A DNA stretch of 38,178 nucleotides from an uncultured bacterium (GCA_905214615.1 CAJMMX010000014.1:1-38178); one strand, 5' to 3'; shown: positions 1 to 8,642, counted from the stretch's first letter. Numbers and translations: made by a program. Notes: a model not told the origin generated them from the letters alone.

Positions 1-20
1 AGGAGGCAGGTTAAACTGAA

Positions 21-55
21 GGGACTGACCCCGGAGGAATTCCGGAATCAGTCCC
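21..55. repeat. Interrupted palindrome of the GGGACTGA type
   Basis: GGGACTGA (21-28) pairs with TCAGTCCC (48-55), and CCGGA (31-35) pairs with TCCGG (41-45). A two-base mismatch separates the stems and the loop is five bases. No T-run follows on either strand, so it is not a clear terminator. A GGGAC palindrome recurs at 18541-18559, which suggests a dispersed intergenic repeat. Between 56 and the end of the transaldolase gene at 214 I see only a weak hairpin at 150-165 and no gene. Confidence 0.55.
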
Positions 56-213
56 CATGTGCGGCATAGGCCGCTTATTAGCCCGTCCAAGAATTGGGGC
101 GCAGTTCAGTCAGAGCCAAAACGGGGGCTGTTCCGTGCTTCAGCTAGCTGGTAAAAGCCTTTACCTTGCTGAATATTCTCATTTTTGCACGGCGCAGGCG
201 GGGGTACCCTTGC

Positions 214-918
214 TTACGGCAGGATATGGAAGCCCAAAGCGGCGATATCCTTGGCAAAGCCGCGCACGGTGTCGAGCGAGACCTCGTACGGATCGCGACC
301 GATGTTCTTGCGCTTGGCCAGGATACTGTTGGGCACCGTGATGATCTGGCAACCGCAGGCCTCGGCCTGGTAGATGTTGATGAGCTCGCGCGTGGACGCC
401 CACAGGACCTCGCAGTTTGGCTTGGCGGCGGCCTTCTTGACCGACTCCGTCATAAACGGAATGGGGTCGACGCCGGTGTCGGCGATACGGCCGGCAAAGA
501 GCGAGATGATGGACGGCGTCTCGGCGTCAACGGCCTCGACCATCTCGTCGACCTGCGCGGGCGTGAAGATGGTGGTGACGTTGACCTTAATGCCGTCGGC
601 GGAAAGCTTGCGCACCAGCTCGGCGGTGGACTCGCCCTTAGTGGTCACGCACGGAATCTTGACGTAGACGTTCTCGGCCCAGGTAGCGATCTCGCGTGCC
701 TCGACCTCCATGGTCTCTACGTCGTCGGCAAAGACCTCAAACGAAACGGACACATCGGTGATGTGGGCCAGGACCTCCTTGGCAAATGCGCGGTAATCCG
801 TCACGCCGCCCTTCTTCATAAGGGACGGGTTGGTTGTGAAGCCCTGAACGTTGCCGTTCTCGTACATGTCGAGCATGCCCTCGAGGTTTGCACCGTCAGC
901 GAACACCTTGATTGCCAT
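214..918 (-). CDS. Transaldolase / fructose-6-phosphate aldolase-like protein
   Basis: A 234-residue TIM-barrel enzyme of the small transaldolase/FSA group, which makes or cleaves ketose phosphates with a dihydroxyacetone or glyceraldehyde-3-phosphate half through a Schiff base. The N-terminal GFTTNPSL segment (about 26-33) is the family signature. VKIP (Lys87) matches the Schiff-base lysine, and GIKVNVTTIFTP follows it. Length fits the single-domain subfamily. The ATG at 918 was chosen over an upstream in-frame ATG at 942 because AAAGGA lies about ten bases before it. The gene stands alone, with the HAD remnant upstream. Whether it acts as transaldolase or fructose-6-phosphate aldolase cannot be settled from sequence. 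Confidence 0.9.
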   Translation of the reverse strand: MAIKVFADGANLEGMLDMYENGNVQGFTTNPSLMKKGGVTDYRAFAKEVLAHITDVSVSFEVFADDVETMEVEAREIATWAENVYVKIPCVTTKGESTAELVRKLSADGIKVNVTTIFTPAQVDEMVEAVDAETPSIISLFAGRIADTGVDPIPFMTESVKKAAAKPNCEVLWASTRELINIYQAEACGCQIITVPNSILAKRKNIGRDPYEVSLDTVRGFAKDIAALGFHILP

Positions 919-954
919 CTGCCTGATTCCTTTCGCTTGCACATGGGCGTTAAA

Positions 955-983
955 CTGCTAAACACTTTACCTACGTTTATCAA
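955..983 (-). promoter_or_regulatory. Candidate promoter of the transaldolase gene
   Basis: On the minus strand TTGATA (978-983) is followed after 17 bases by TAGCAG (955-960), about 37 bases before the chosen start codon. The -35 box is good but the -10 box is weak. A short palindrome further upstream (1024-1039, AAACGC/GCGTTT) is of unknown role. Confidence 0.4.
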
Positions 984-1129
984 GGCGTGAGCTGCGGTTT
1001 TTTATCTTCTCGGCGAACGGCATAAACGCTTTAGCGTTTTTGAGCACACCCTCCAGCGGCAAAACGATTTTGCAGGGCGAGCCGATTTGAGCCGCCCGCC
1101 GCGGGTGAACGGTAATTGGACGGTTCCCG

Positions 1130-1395
1130 CTAGATCAACCCAAAGTGGCGCATGGCGGTGACGGTACCGTCGTGTGCGACGTCGTCGGTCACGTAGTCGG
1201 CGACCGCCTTGACCTCGGGCATGGCGTTGCCCATGGCAACAGCCGTCTCGACGGCGGCGAGCATGCCCAGGTCGTTGCCCGAATCGCCGAAGCCAAAAGT
1301 GCGCGCATTTCCCTCGCGGCCCAGATACGCCAGCGCTCGCGCCACGCCCACGCCCTTGTCGATGCCCTTGGGGCTCAGCTCGCGGTTTGCTTGCT
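1130..1395 (-). pseudogene. C-terminal remnant of a Cof-type HAD phosphatase
   Basis: Only the last roughly 85 residues of a Cof-type haloacid dehalogenase phosphatase remain. The stretch from ELSPKGIDKG through FGFGDSGNDLGML and VAMGNAMPEVKAVADYVT to MRHFGLI is typical of the magnesium-binding end and cap exit. The DxD nucleophile motif and the rest of the core and cap are absent. Upstream of about 1400 the frame continues as low-complexity sequence that does not resemble the family. The break coincides with the start of the carbohydrate block, so insertion of that block is the likely cause (inference). A full Cof-type gene exists at the other end of the block, but it is a different sequence on the other strand. 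Confidence 0.75.
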
Positions 1396-1483
1396 GGGCT
1401 CGCTTGGAAGCTCGGCGGTAAACGCGTCTCCCAGTCAATCCGGCACCGCCGAGGCAAACCCCACACGTGCCCGCCAACGCAAA

Positions 1484-1518
1484 GGTCCGGCGGGACGCAC
1501 CTAGCATCCCGCCGGACC
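1484..1518 (-). terminator. Terminator after the carbohydrate operon
   Basis: A perfect 12-bp inverted repeat (1484-1495 with 1507-1518; GGTCCGGCGGGA arms) with an 11-base loop lies 34 bases after the esterase stop codon. On the minus strand it is followed by TTTGCGTT, a short U-run. It probably ends the long minus-strand operon. Confidence 0.65.
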
Positions 1519-1551
1519 GTCACTCGTCCAGGAGGCCACCGCGACGAGCCC

Positions 1552-2631
1552 CTAGATCTTCGCAAGCTCCTCGGAGATGACGCGGCAGACGTCCTCAGCC
1601 TGAGGCATCACGCCGTACATCTCGAAGAAGCCGTGGTCGCAGCCGCGATAGCGAATCGCGGTGACGTCAACGCCCGCATCCTGCAGCCTCTTCGCGAATA
1701 GCTCGTCCTGATAGCGCAGGTAGTCATACTCGGAAGAGATGATGACCGTGCGGGGGAACGCGCTCACGTCCTCCGCGAACAGGGCAGACACCCTCGGGTC
1801 GAGCATCTCCTCCGCATTGCCGTTGGTATACATCACTGGCAGGTCGTCGTTGGCGTTGCGGATGCGATCCACCCTGCTCAGAGCCTCGGCCCTCTGGTCG
1901 TTCACGATCTCATAGAGGTCATAGGACCATTCCTCCGGAACAGGGCCGCCGTCGACGAGCGGATACAGCTCGGCCACGAGCTTGATCCTGTCCGCATGGG
2001 ACCCGTCGAGGACGACGGCGTTGGTCAGGCTTCCGCCCGCGGAGTCGCCAGCCACGGCGACCCGCGTCGCGTCGACACCCAGCTCATCCGCATGCTCGAC
2101 AAGCCAGTCGAGCGTCTTCACGCAGTCCTCGACACCACCGGGGAACATCGTCTCGGGAGACAAGCGGTACTCCGGGTAGATCGCGACGCAGCCCGTTCGC
2201 TCCGCGATGTCGCGCAGGCAGTTCTCGTACTGGCCAATGTTGCCCACCATGAAGCCGCCGCCGTGGATGAACACGAGCGCGGCGGAGCCGCACCCGTGGC
2301 CCTCGGGCGTGAAGACGTGCAGGGGAATGCCCCTGTCGCCAAAGTTCATGACGACGGTCTTCTTGGCGACGTTCGAGCCCCTCACGACATGGGTCTCCTT
2401 GTTGGGAGCGGAGCGCCACGCGATCACGTCCACCGGCCCCGCCGGCGCCGGGCCGGCGGCGAGCTTCGCATGGGCGCGCGCGTAGACGCGCGGATCGAGC
2501 ACGCGCTCGCGCTCGTCTCCCGGCACGGGCTTCAGCAGGAGCTTCAGCCCGTTGGGCTCCACGACCTCCCTAGATCCACGCTCAAGCACTTCAAGCTCGG
2601 AAGTGGGGTACTTCCTCTCCTCGGTGCCCAT
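1552..2631 (-). CDS. Alpha/beta hydrolase, HSL-type esterase
   Basis: A 359-residue alpha/beta-hydrolase of the hormone-sensitive-lipase family, which hydrolyses short-chain esters. HGGG (123-126) forms the oxyanion hole. GDSAGG carries the nucleophile Ser197, the acid is probably Asp303 in EYDYL, and the base is His333 in CDHGFF. No signal peptide is seen, so it is likely cytoplasmic. The start codon lies two bases after the stop of the aldo/keto reductase gene, so translation is probably coupled. In a PTS/aldolase operon it may remove acyl groups from an imported sugar or glycoside, but that role is inference. It is the last gene before a strong hairpin. Confidence 0.88.
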   Translation of the reverse strand: MGTEERKYPTSELEVLERGSREVVEPNGLKLLLKPVPGDERERVLDPRVYARAHAKLAAGPAPAGPVDVIAWRSAPNKETHVVRGSNVAKKTVVMNFGDRGIPLHVFTPEGHGCGSAALVFIHGGGFMVGNIGQYENCLRDIAERTGCVAIYPEYRLSPETMFPGGVEDCVKTLDWLVEHADELGVDATRVAVAGDSAGGSLTNAVVLDGSHADRIKLVAELYPLVDGGPVPEEWSYDLYEIVNDQRAEALSRVDRIRNANDDLPVMYTNGNAEEMLDPRVSALFAEDVSAFPRTVIISSEYDYLRYQDELFAKRLQDAGVDVTAIRYRGCDHGFFEMYGVMPQAEDVCRVISEELAKI

Positions 2632-2633
2632 GG

Positions 2634-3578
2634 CTAGCCGATCTTCAGCTCGTCAAGCTTGGCGTCAAGCTTGGCCATCTCATCGGCGGAAAGCTCCCAC
2701 TCGAACGTCTCGCAGTTCTGAATCGCGTGGGCGTCCGTGCGCACGCCAACGAGCGCGGTGCCCACGTACTCCTTCTGGGTGCTCCAGTTCACGGCGACCT
2801 GTGCCACGGGCTTGTCATGAGCCTCGGCGATCTCGTCCATGACCTTGAGCAGCTCCTGGACGCGCGAGAACTTGGGCTCCTGGAAGTAGTCGTAGAAGCC
2901 GCCACGAACATCGCCCTCCTCGAACTTCGGCAGCTCGCGGAACTTGCCCGACAGGATGCCCGCGCCAAGGGAGCCATAGGTGAAGGAGTCGATGCCACGC
3001 TCGTAGCCCCACTTGATAAGGTCCTCGGAGGAGCGGTCGACCATGGAGTAGGGCGGCTGCTGGACGTCGACCTGAGCGACCTTCTCGCACTCCTCGATCA
3101 TCTCGGTCGTGAAGTTGGAGACGCCGATGTGGCGAATCTTGCCTTGCTCCTTGAGGAGCTGGAGGGCGCACATTGTCTCGGAGAACGGGGTCTTGGCGTC
3201 GGGCCAGTGCACGAAGTAGAAGTCGATGTAGTCGGTGCGGAGATTGCGCAGCGAGCTCTCGACCTCCCTCATTATGTTCTTGAACGAAGAGTCGCGGTCA
3301 TAGCCGGCGGCGCTGGTGATCAGGCCAACCTTGGTCGAGAGCAGGTAACTCTCTCGGTCGACGCCCCTGAGCGCGTTGCCGACGACCTTCTCGGACGCGC
3401 CGTTGCCATAGCACGGCGCGGTGTCAATGAGGTTGACGCCGTGATCGAGCATGGTGCGGATGGCGGACATGCTGGCGGCGTCATCGTTCTCACCAAAGGA
3501 GTCGCCGCCGATCGCCCAGGTGCCCACGGCGAGCTGGGAGACGTCAACGTCGGAGTTCTTGAGGTGCGTGTAGCGCAT
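2634..3578 (-). CDS. Aldo/keto reductase
   Basis: A 314-residue NADPH-dependent aldo/keto reductase that interconverts carbonyls and alcohols. The catalytic tetrad is visible as Asp52, Tyr57 (IDTAPCYG), Lys83 (STKVG) and His124 (FVHWPDA). The IGVSNF motif and the nicotinamide/phosphate-binding C-terminal half are also present. The start at 3578 is supported by AGGAGA seven bases upstream; an upstream in-frame ATG at 3608 lacks this. It lies about 100 bases after PTS IID with a hairpin between, and is tightly coupled to the esterase. The substrate is unknown. The context suggests reduction or oxidation of a sugar or of an aldehyde released by the aldolase. Confidence 0.9.
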   Translation of the reverse strand: MRYTHLKNSDVDVSQLAVGTWAIGGDSFGENDDAASMSAIRTMLDHGVNLIDTAPCYGNGASEKVVGNALRGVDRESYLLSTKVGLITSAAGYDRDSSFKNIMREVESSLRNLRTDYIDFYFVHWPDAKTPFSETMCALQLLKEQGKIRHIGVSNFTTEMIEECEKVAQVDVQQPPYSMVDRSSEDLIKWGYERGIDSFTYGSLGAGILSGKFRELPKFEEGDVRGGFYDYFQEPKFSRVQELLKVMDEIAEAHDKPVAQVAVNWSTQKEYVGTALVGVRTDAHAIQNCETFEWELSADEMAKLDAKLDELKIG

Positions 3579-3596
3579 ATTCTCTCCTTCTAATGG

Positions 3597-3633
3597 GGCG
3601 GCACGCATCGAATGTCCTCGATCGCGTGCCGCC
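3597..3633 (-). other. Intercistronic hairpin between PTS IID and reductase
   Basis: GGCGGCACGC (3597-3606) pairs perfectly with GCGTGCCGCC (3624-3633), and the stem continues inward as ATCGA/TCGAT with one bulge. No T-run follows on the minus strand, so it is more likely an RNA-processing or stability element, or a weak attenuator, than a full terminator. It would separate expression of the transport genes from the two enzyme genes that follow. Confidence 0.55.
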
Positions 3634-3675
3634 AGGAATTGCCTTGAACAGGCTTCGGATGATCCGGAAACCGCC

Positions 3676-4512
3676 TTACACGATGCCCACGAGGCCGAGG
3701 ACGAGCGCCAGAACCATGATGCCGACCAGGATGATGTTGACGTTCACGTTCTTCTTGCGCAGGAGCCAGAGGACGACGAGCGTAAGCCCCAGGGGCACGA
3801 TGCCCTTGAAGATCGAGTCGAGGTAGGTCTGGATCATGACGGGGTCGGAGTCCTGAACCGGAATGGACAGGATCGTGTTGAATTGGACGTTCGCCGCGGT
3901 CATGGCGCCGATCATCACCAGGCCGATCGTGGAGGTCGCCTTGGTGATGAGCTTCATGAGACCACCCTCGTACATCTCGGAGATGAAGTTGGTGCCCATG
4001 CTGAAGCCGAGGTAGGTCATGAAGTATCGGCAGAGGATCGACGGGATGTTGTAGATCAGCAGGAACATGATCGCGCCGAGGGGCGAGCCGCTCATGGCGA
4101 GGTTGATGCCGATGCCGGCGGCGATAACACGCAGGACGCCCCAGAAGATTGCGTCGCCGATGCCGGACATCGGGCCCATCAGGGAGACCTTGATACCGTC
4201 GATGGACTCGGTGTCGAAGTCTTCGTGCTGCGAGTTCTCCCTCTCCATGGAGGCGACGAGGCCCATGGCGAACGTGCCGACGTTCTGGGTAATGTTGTAC
4301 CAAGTCGTGTGACGCTTCATGGCGTCGGCACGAGCCTCGGGGTCATCGGCGTAGTAGCGGTTAAGCGCGGGCTGGACGGAGTACAGCCAGCCGTCGGCGC
4401 CAGCCTTGACGGAACCGCCGGCGCAGGAAGCGAACACGGAGAAGGAGCGCAGGAAAATGCTGTTGAGCATCTTCTTGTCTTCAGGGCTCACATTCTTGGT
4501 CAGGTTGCTCAT
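3676..4512 (-). CDS. PTS mannose/fructose/sorbose-family IID subunit
   Basis: A 278-residue membrane subunit that forms the sugar-translocating channel together with IIC. The N-terminal half has the family segments RSFSVFASC, MKRHTTWYNITQNVGTFAMG and DGIKVSLMGPMSGIGDAIFWG. The C-terminal part has hydrophobic helices ending in LVLGLVGIV. The ATG at 4512 overlaps the IIC stop by four bases (ATGA), a coupling common in PTS operons. A longer reading through the IIC region has no supporting start. The family is confident. Sugar specificity cannot be read from sequence. Confidence 0.93.
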   Translation of the reverse strand: MSNLTKNVSPEDKKMLNSIFLRSFSVFASCAGGSVKAGADGWLYSVQPALNRYYADDPEARADAMKRHTTWYNITQNVGTFAMGLVASMERENSQHEDFDTESIDGIKVSLMGPMSGIGDAIFWGVLRVIAAGIGINLAMSGSPLGAIMFLLIYNIPSILCRYFMTYLGFSMGTNFISEMYEGGLMKLITKATSTIGLVMIGAMTAANVQFNTILSIPVQDSDPVMIQTYLDSIFKGIVPLGLTLVVLWLLRKKNVNVNIILVGIMVLALVLGLVGIV

Positions 4513-5321
4513 GCGAAGAAATCCTCCTCGTCGCTGGTTACAGAGTCGCCGGAAACGGCCTGGGTGGCCACTCCCTTCTTGGTGAGATCGAAGATCTCCT
4601 TGTCGCGGAGGGCGGAGGCAACCGCGATGATGACACCGAGAACTGCGATGGCGATCATCGGGAGGCCGAGGTACTGGTAGAGCGTAAAGCCCAAGAAGAA
4701 GTAGATGCTGAGCTCGGTGCTCCACAGCATCTGGAGCAGGAGCGCCATACCAACGGCGGGCAGGAGGGCACCCACGGCGTTGAGGCCGCTCATGACATTG
4801 GCCGGAATCTGGTTGACAATGGCGGCAACGGGCTCGGCGCCAAGGTAAACGCCGAGGAAGGCGATGAGGCCAAAGGCGGCGTACTTAACGAACCAGAGAA
4901 CGAAGTGCTGAAGCGCGAGGCCCTTCTCGTTGCCCTCGGCGGCCATCTTGTCAAAGGTGGCTGCGAAGAACGCGAGGAACACGTTGTTCATGAAGATCGA
5001 GAGAAATGCGGTGACGACGCCCACGGGAACGGCCAGTGTGATGGCGGCACCCTGGTCGATACCAGCGCCAACGGTGAAGGCGACGGCGAGGGCGGTCGCG
5101 GTAACAGGCTCGGCGGAGATAGCGCCACCAATGTTAACCGCGCCCATGAAGATCGCCTCGAGAGAGGCACCGATGATGACACCGGTCTTGACGTCGCCCA
5201 TCAGGAGGCCCGCAACGAGACCTACCACGAGAGGACGCTCGATCATGCACTGACCGAGAACCCAGTTGCCGCCGTAGCAAATCAGCACGGTCAACCAGGC
5301 CATTATTGCCAACCCAACCAT
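4509..5321 (-). CDS. PTS mannose/fructose/sorbose-family IIC subunit
   Basis: A 270-residue polytopic permease. The family segments QCMIERPLVVGLVAGLLMGDVKTG and IGASLEAIFMGAVNIGGA near the N-terminus are clear, followed by several hydrophobic helices. It pairs with IID to move the sugar across the membrane while IIB phosphorylates it. AAAGGAAG lies just before the ATG. A GGCCAAAT hairpin sits between it and the preceding IIB gene. The C-terminal 30 residues are acidic (SVTSDEEDFFA) and cytoplasmic. Confidence 0.93.
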   Translation of the reverse strand: MVGLAIMAWLTVLICYGGNWVLGQCMIERPLVVGLVAGLLMGDVKTGVIIGASLEAIFMGAVNIGGAISAEPVTATALAVAFTVGAGIDQGAAITLAVPVGVVTAFLSIFMNNVFLAFFAATFDKMAAEGNEKGLALQHFVLWFVKYAAFGLIAFLGVYLGAEPVAAIVNQIPANVMSGLNAVGALLPAVGMALLLQMLWSTELSIYFFLGFTLYQYLGLPMIAIAVLGVIIAVASALRDKEIFDLTKKGVATQAVSGDSVTSDEEDFFA

Positions 5322-5343
5322 TTGACTTCCTTTCTTTCATTTC

Positions 5344-5363
5344 ATTTGGCCGCCTGGCCAAAT
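5344..5363 (-). other. Small intercistronic hairpin between PTS IIB and IIC
   Basis: ATTTGGCC (5344-5351) and GGCCAAAT (5356-5363) form a perfect eight-base stem with a four-base loop, 5 bases after the IIB stop. No T-run follows, so it is probably a stability or processing signal that tunes subunit ratios. Confidence 0.45.
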
Positions 5364-5367
5364 CCCC

Positions 5368-5871
5368 TTATTTCCCCGCCGCCTCGATCAGACTCTTGAG
5401 AGGAGTCTTGGGATTGGACGGGATAAGCTGATGGAAAACCGGAATACCCTGCTCGCAAAGCTCCTTCGCGGCCTCGAGCTCATCCGGGTTGAGCATGATC
5501 GTGGAGTTGAGGGCGACCTTGCTATCCGGATCGGACTTGTCGAAGCGGCCGACGTTGGCAACGTTCACGCCCTCAATCTTGCCCGGCGCGCCCTTAACGA
5601 GCTCAAGCACGTCACGCACGCAGTTGGTGAGCGCGAAGATGCGCATGGAGTCCGCGCGCGGATCGTTCGCGATGCGGCAGGCATCCGGAACGTCCTTGAC
5701 GAGGAGTTTCTGGCCCGCCGGCGTACCCATGGAAAGCGTCATGCGAAGGGCGTCGCTCTCCACGGCGTGCTTGTTGGCGACGATGATCCTGGTGGTGTTG
5801 AGCTCCTTGGTCCACACCAGGGCGACCTGTCCGTGAATCAGACGGTCATCGATTCGAACCTGAACAATCAT
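5368..5871 (-). CDS. PTS mannose/fructose/sorbose-family IIB subunit
   Basis: A 167-residue cytoplasmic phosphocarrier. RIDDRLIHGQV near the start contains the phosphoryl-accepting His13 of the family, and the length is typical. It takes phosphate from IIA and passes it to the sugar during transport. The N-terminal VRIDDRLIHGQ and the later LNPDELEAAKELCEQGIPV segments are characteristic. It lies between IIA and IIC in the usual gene order. Confidence 0.93.
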   Translation of the reverse strand: MIVQVRIDDRLIHGQVALVWTKELNTTRIIVANKHAVESDALRMTLSMGTPAGQKLLVKDVPDACRIANDPRADSMRIFALTNCVRDVLELVKGAPGKIEGVNVANVGRFDKSDPDSKVALNSTIMLNPDELEAAKELCEQGIPVFHQLIPSNPKTPLKSLIEAAGK

Positions 5872-5900
5872 TGCTTCCTCTCTCTACTTGTTAGTACTCT

Positions 5901-6329
5901 CTAATCAAAGAAGTCTCCCTCGGACTCCTCGTTGTCCGCGGCCTTGCTCGGAGGCTCGACGACCTGCATCGTCGCCCTCGCCAGCTCGACGCTCTGCTTG
6001 ATCGAATCTGCCGTGACCGGCTCGGCGCCGAGGAGCGTCTCGATCACGAGGCCGAGGTTCATACCGGTGACGTGGACGATCCCGCGCTTCTCCGGCTCCA
6101 TAAGAACGACCTTCTGGAAGACGGAACCACCGTAGATGTCGGTGAAGATGATGGCCTCGTCCTCAGGGCCCACCGAGTCAATAAAGGCCTGGATGCGAGG
6201 GGTGAAATCGGAGTCGTCCACGTAGCAGTCAACTGCCTCCACCATGTCCGCCATGCCGGTCAGGATTCCGATCGAGCTCCTGATTCCGCTTGCGAGGTGG
6301 CCGTGCGACGCGACAAGAACTTTCTTCAT
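5901..6329 (-). CDS. PTS mannose-family IIA subunit
   Basis: A 142-residue IIA protein of the mannose family, which carries phosphate from HPr to IIB. VLVASHGHLASGI contains the likely phosphorylated His9, and FTDIYGGSVFQ matches the conserved FVDLxGGSP-like loop. The C-terminus is acidic. It starts ten bases after the aldolase stop. No HPr or enzyme I gene is in the window, so it relies on the general PTS proteins encoded elsewhere. Confidence 0.92.
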   Translation of the reverse strand: MKKVLVASHGHLASGIRSSIGILTGMADMVEAVDCYVDDSDFTPRIQAFIDSVGPEDEAIIFTDIYGGSVFQKVVLMEPEKRGIVHVTGMNLGLVIETLLGAEPVTADSIKQSVELARATMQVVEPPSKAADNEESEGDFFD

Positions 6330-6339
6330 CGAGTCTCTC

Positions 6340-7194
6340 CTAGAGCGAATAGTGGTTGGGGTTCAGAAGCTGGATCTTGCTGACGACGAACGCGCGCATG
6401 TCGGGGGCGGCGTCCATCAGGAGGCCTATGCCGTTGCCGTCGTTCTTACCGGAGTTGATGTCCTTCTCGAAGGCGCGGTACATGGAACGGAAGTACTCCG
6501 TGGCGATGTTGAACTTACTCATGCCGAGGTTCACGGCCTCCTGGAGCTGCTCGTCGGGGATGTCGGAGCATCCGTGCATGACGAGGGGGACGCTGACGGC
6601 CTCCCTGCAGGCCTTGATGCGCTCCATGTCGAGGTTCGGGACCTTGACATAGGGGCCGTGGGCATTGCCGACGGCGATGGCGAGCGAGCCGCAACCGGTG
6701 CCCTCGACAAACTCCTCGGCGAGGTTCGGGTCGGTGTAGTGGTCGCTGTTCACGAAGTCGTTGGCGTCAGAGCCGTTGCCGACATGGCCGAGCTCGGCCT
6801 CGATGTCGACGTCGAAGATCTTGGCGACCTGGACGACGTCCTTCGTGAGCTGGAAGTTCTCCTCATAGGGAAGTGAGGAGCCGTCGACCATGACGGATGG
6901 GAAGCCGGCCTTGACGCCCTTGACGGCGATCTCGTAACCAGCGGAGTGATCCTGGTGGACGGCGACGGGCACGCTCGCGCGCTCGGCGTAATAGCGGGCG
7001 GCGAAGGCGATGATGTCGAGGGCGCAGTGGTCCTCGAAGCCAGGCCAGTACTGGATGATGATGGGCATGTGCTCATCCTCGGCGGCCTGGATCGCATAAC
7101 GGATGGTCTCCGTATTGATGACGTTAATCGCGGGCACGCCATAGTGGTGCTCGGTCGCATGTTGAAGAAGCTCGTTGACCTTGATGAGTGACAT
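6340..7194 (-). CDS. Class II (zinc) ketose-bisphosphate aldolase family protein
   Basis: A 284-residue TIM-barrel aldolase of the FbaA/GatY/KbaY group. The expected catalytic Asp82 and zinc ligands His83, His179 (NAHG) and His207 (MHG) are present, as are VMVDGSSLPYEEN and EAELG. The usual HLDHG is HQDHSAG here, and the usual HGGSG phosphate loop reads HGCSDI. It is therefore a divergent member that may prefer a substrate other than fructose or tagatose 1,6-bisphosphate (inference). GAAAGGAAG precedes the ATG. Sitting directly before PTS IIA, it probably cleaves the phosphorylated sugar derivative delivered by that PTS. Confidence 0.88.
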   Translation of the reverse strand: MSLIKVNELLQHATEHHYGVPAINVINTETIRYAIQAAEDEHMPIIIQYWPGFEDHCALDIIAFAARYYAERASVPVAVHQDHSAGYEIAVKGVKAGFPSVMVDGSSLPYEENFQLTKDVVQVAKIFDVDIEAELGHVGNGSDANDFVNSDHYTDPNLAEEFVEGTGCGSLAIAVGNAHGPYVKVPNLDMERIKACREAVSVPLVMHGCSDIPDEQLQEAVNLGMSKFNIATEYFRSMYRAFEKDINSGKNDGNGIGLLMDAAPDMRAFVVSKIQLLNPNHYSL

Positions 7195-7308
7195 CTTTGT
7201 CTTCCTTTCACCTGAATAATCATTGGATCGGACAGTTCTCAGCTCGTCAGCTGGTTGAACACGAAGCGAAGCGCGAGGCAGGCAGGCGCTTGCGAGGCGC
7301 GGTGGAGC

Positions 7309-8511
7309 CTATGCGGCCGCCTGGCCCTCAGGCTGCGGCGCCGCGCTTCGACGCCATAGCACGTACGCCACAAGAGCAGCGACTGCAGCAATCGTTGAAG
7401 CGAGGGCGAAGGCCAGGAAACCCGCGTGCGTGCCGAGCGCATCGCACGCCCAACCGCCAAACAGGTTCGCAACCACGACGGACAGACCGCTCTGGACCAT
7501 CGCGAAGGCGCTCTGACCTCGAGCGCGACAATCCTCGTAAGTGTGGTTGGCAATGTAGGTAACGCAGGAGTAGTAGACGGTCATGTAACTCACGCTCTGC
7601 AGCAGCTGGCCGCAGACCATGACCGGGACGATGCCGGTGCCCACAAGCACGAGCCTGAGCGCCGCCATGAAGCAGGAAAAGATCAGGAGGTTCATCTCGC
7701 CGAAGCGCCTGACCAGCTTGGAGGAAACGAGCAGGATGGGGATCTCGCTCGCAGCGGAGACCGCACTCAGGACGCCCACGAGGTTCTGACCCTCGCCAAG
7801 CTCGACCGCGTAGCGGCCCAAGAACGCCCCGATGAAGCCAATCGCGGCCGAACTGATGAAGGCGAAGACCAAGACGAAGGCGATCTCATTGCTGGTGAAC
7901 AGCGAGAGGAGGCCCTTTCCGTGGGAGACCTTGGGATCGTCCGCGGCATTGGCGCGAATTCCCGCCTCGGGGAGGCGCCACATGTGAGCCGCGAAGACCA
8001 CCAGCGCGGCGGAGACCACCGTGAACTGGATTTGAGGAGCCATGTCGAGCAGCCGACCGACGATCAGGACGACGATGGCATAGCCGATAGTGCCGCCCAT
8101 GCGAATGCGAGAAAAGTCCAGGCCAGAGCGATCCGCGAGCTCGATGACGAGGGAGTCGCTCAGGGGCAGGAGCCCCGAGAAAAACGCCGAGAATGCAAAG
8201 GTTACGAGAAGGACCGGGACGAACGTCGACGCCAGGTAATACAGCGGAGCGAGTACCGCCGCCGCAAGGCAGAGGGCCACGATGACCGCGCGGCGGCGCC
8301 CGAGCTTGTCGGCGATCGTCGACCAGAGCGGCTGGATGGCGAGCGCACACACCGGGGTCGCCGCGAGGAGGATGCCGGTCTGGGCCGCGCTGAGGCCGAG
8401 GCTCGTGTAGTGAGCGGAGAGAAACGGCGAGTACACGCCCGCGCAGACCCAGTAGAGTACGTTCGCGAAGAACAGCGAAGTCATGCTTGCGTTTGTCTTG
8501 GCGTTGTGCAT
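7309..8511 (-). CDS. MFS transporter, HcaT/nucleoside-symporter-like
   Basis: A 400-residue transporter with about 12 hydrophobic segments. It resembles the MFS_1-like group (HcaT, 3-phenylpropionate and nucleoside proton symporters). The loop IADKLGRRRAV between helices 2 and 3 is the MFS signature, and FSRIRMGGTIGYA is typical of this subgroup. It is first in the minus-strand operon, with AAGGGAG before the start. A 114-base gap without a clear terminator separates it from the aldolase gene. It may import the same compound as the PTS, or export a product. The C-terminal end is basic and Ala/Gln-rich. Confidence 0.85.
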   Translation of the reverse strand: MHNAKTNASMTSLFFANVLYWVCAGVYSPFLSAHYTSLGLSAAQTGILLAATPVCALAIQPLWSTIADKLGRRRAVIVALCLAAAVLAPLYYLASTFVPVLLVTFAFSAFFSGLLPLSDSLVIELADRSGLDFSRIRMGGTIGYAIVVLIVGRLLDMAPQIQFTVVSAALVVFAAHMWRLPEAGIRANAADDPKVSHGKGLLSLFTSNEIAFVLVFAFISSAAIGFIGAFLGRYAVELGEGQNLVGVLSAVSAASEIPILLVSSKLVRRFGEMNLLIFSCFMAALRLVLVGTGIVPVMVCGQLLQSVSYMTVYYSCVTYIANHTYEDCRARGQSAFAMVQSGLSVVVANLFGGWACDALGTHAGFLAFALASTIAAVAALVAYVLWRRSAAPQPEGQAAA

Positions 8512-8574
8512 CGTGCTTCTCCCTTCTTGCTCGCCGGGTGCCTGTCTGGGCTTCGAAGTGATTCACCATCTAGC

Positions 8575-8642
8575 GTGAAACGGAGTTGCGAGGCGTTGAA
8601 ACAATGTTCTGTTGTTTCATCGTTTTCGTGCCGTTGTTTCAC
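8575..8642. promoter_or_regulatory. Nested GAAAC/GTTTC palindrome, likely operator
   Basis: GAAACAA (8598-8604) and TTGTTTC (8612-8618) form a perfect 7-bp inverted repeat. An outer pair, GTGAAAC (8575-8581) and GTTTCAC (8636-8642), is arranged symmetrically around nearly the same centre (about 8608). The site lies about 100 bases before the MFS start and between the divergent MFS and RpiR genes. This is what an operator for the RpiR protein could look like. Assignment to RpiR is inference. Confidence 0.6.
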
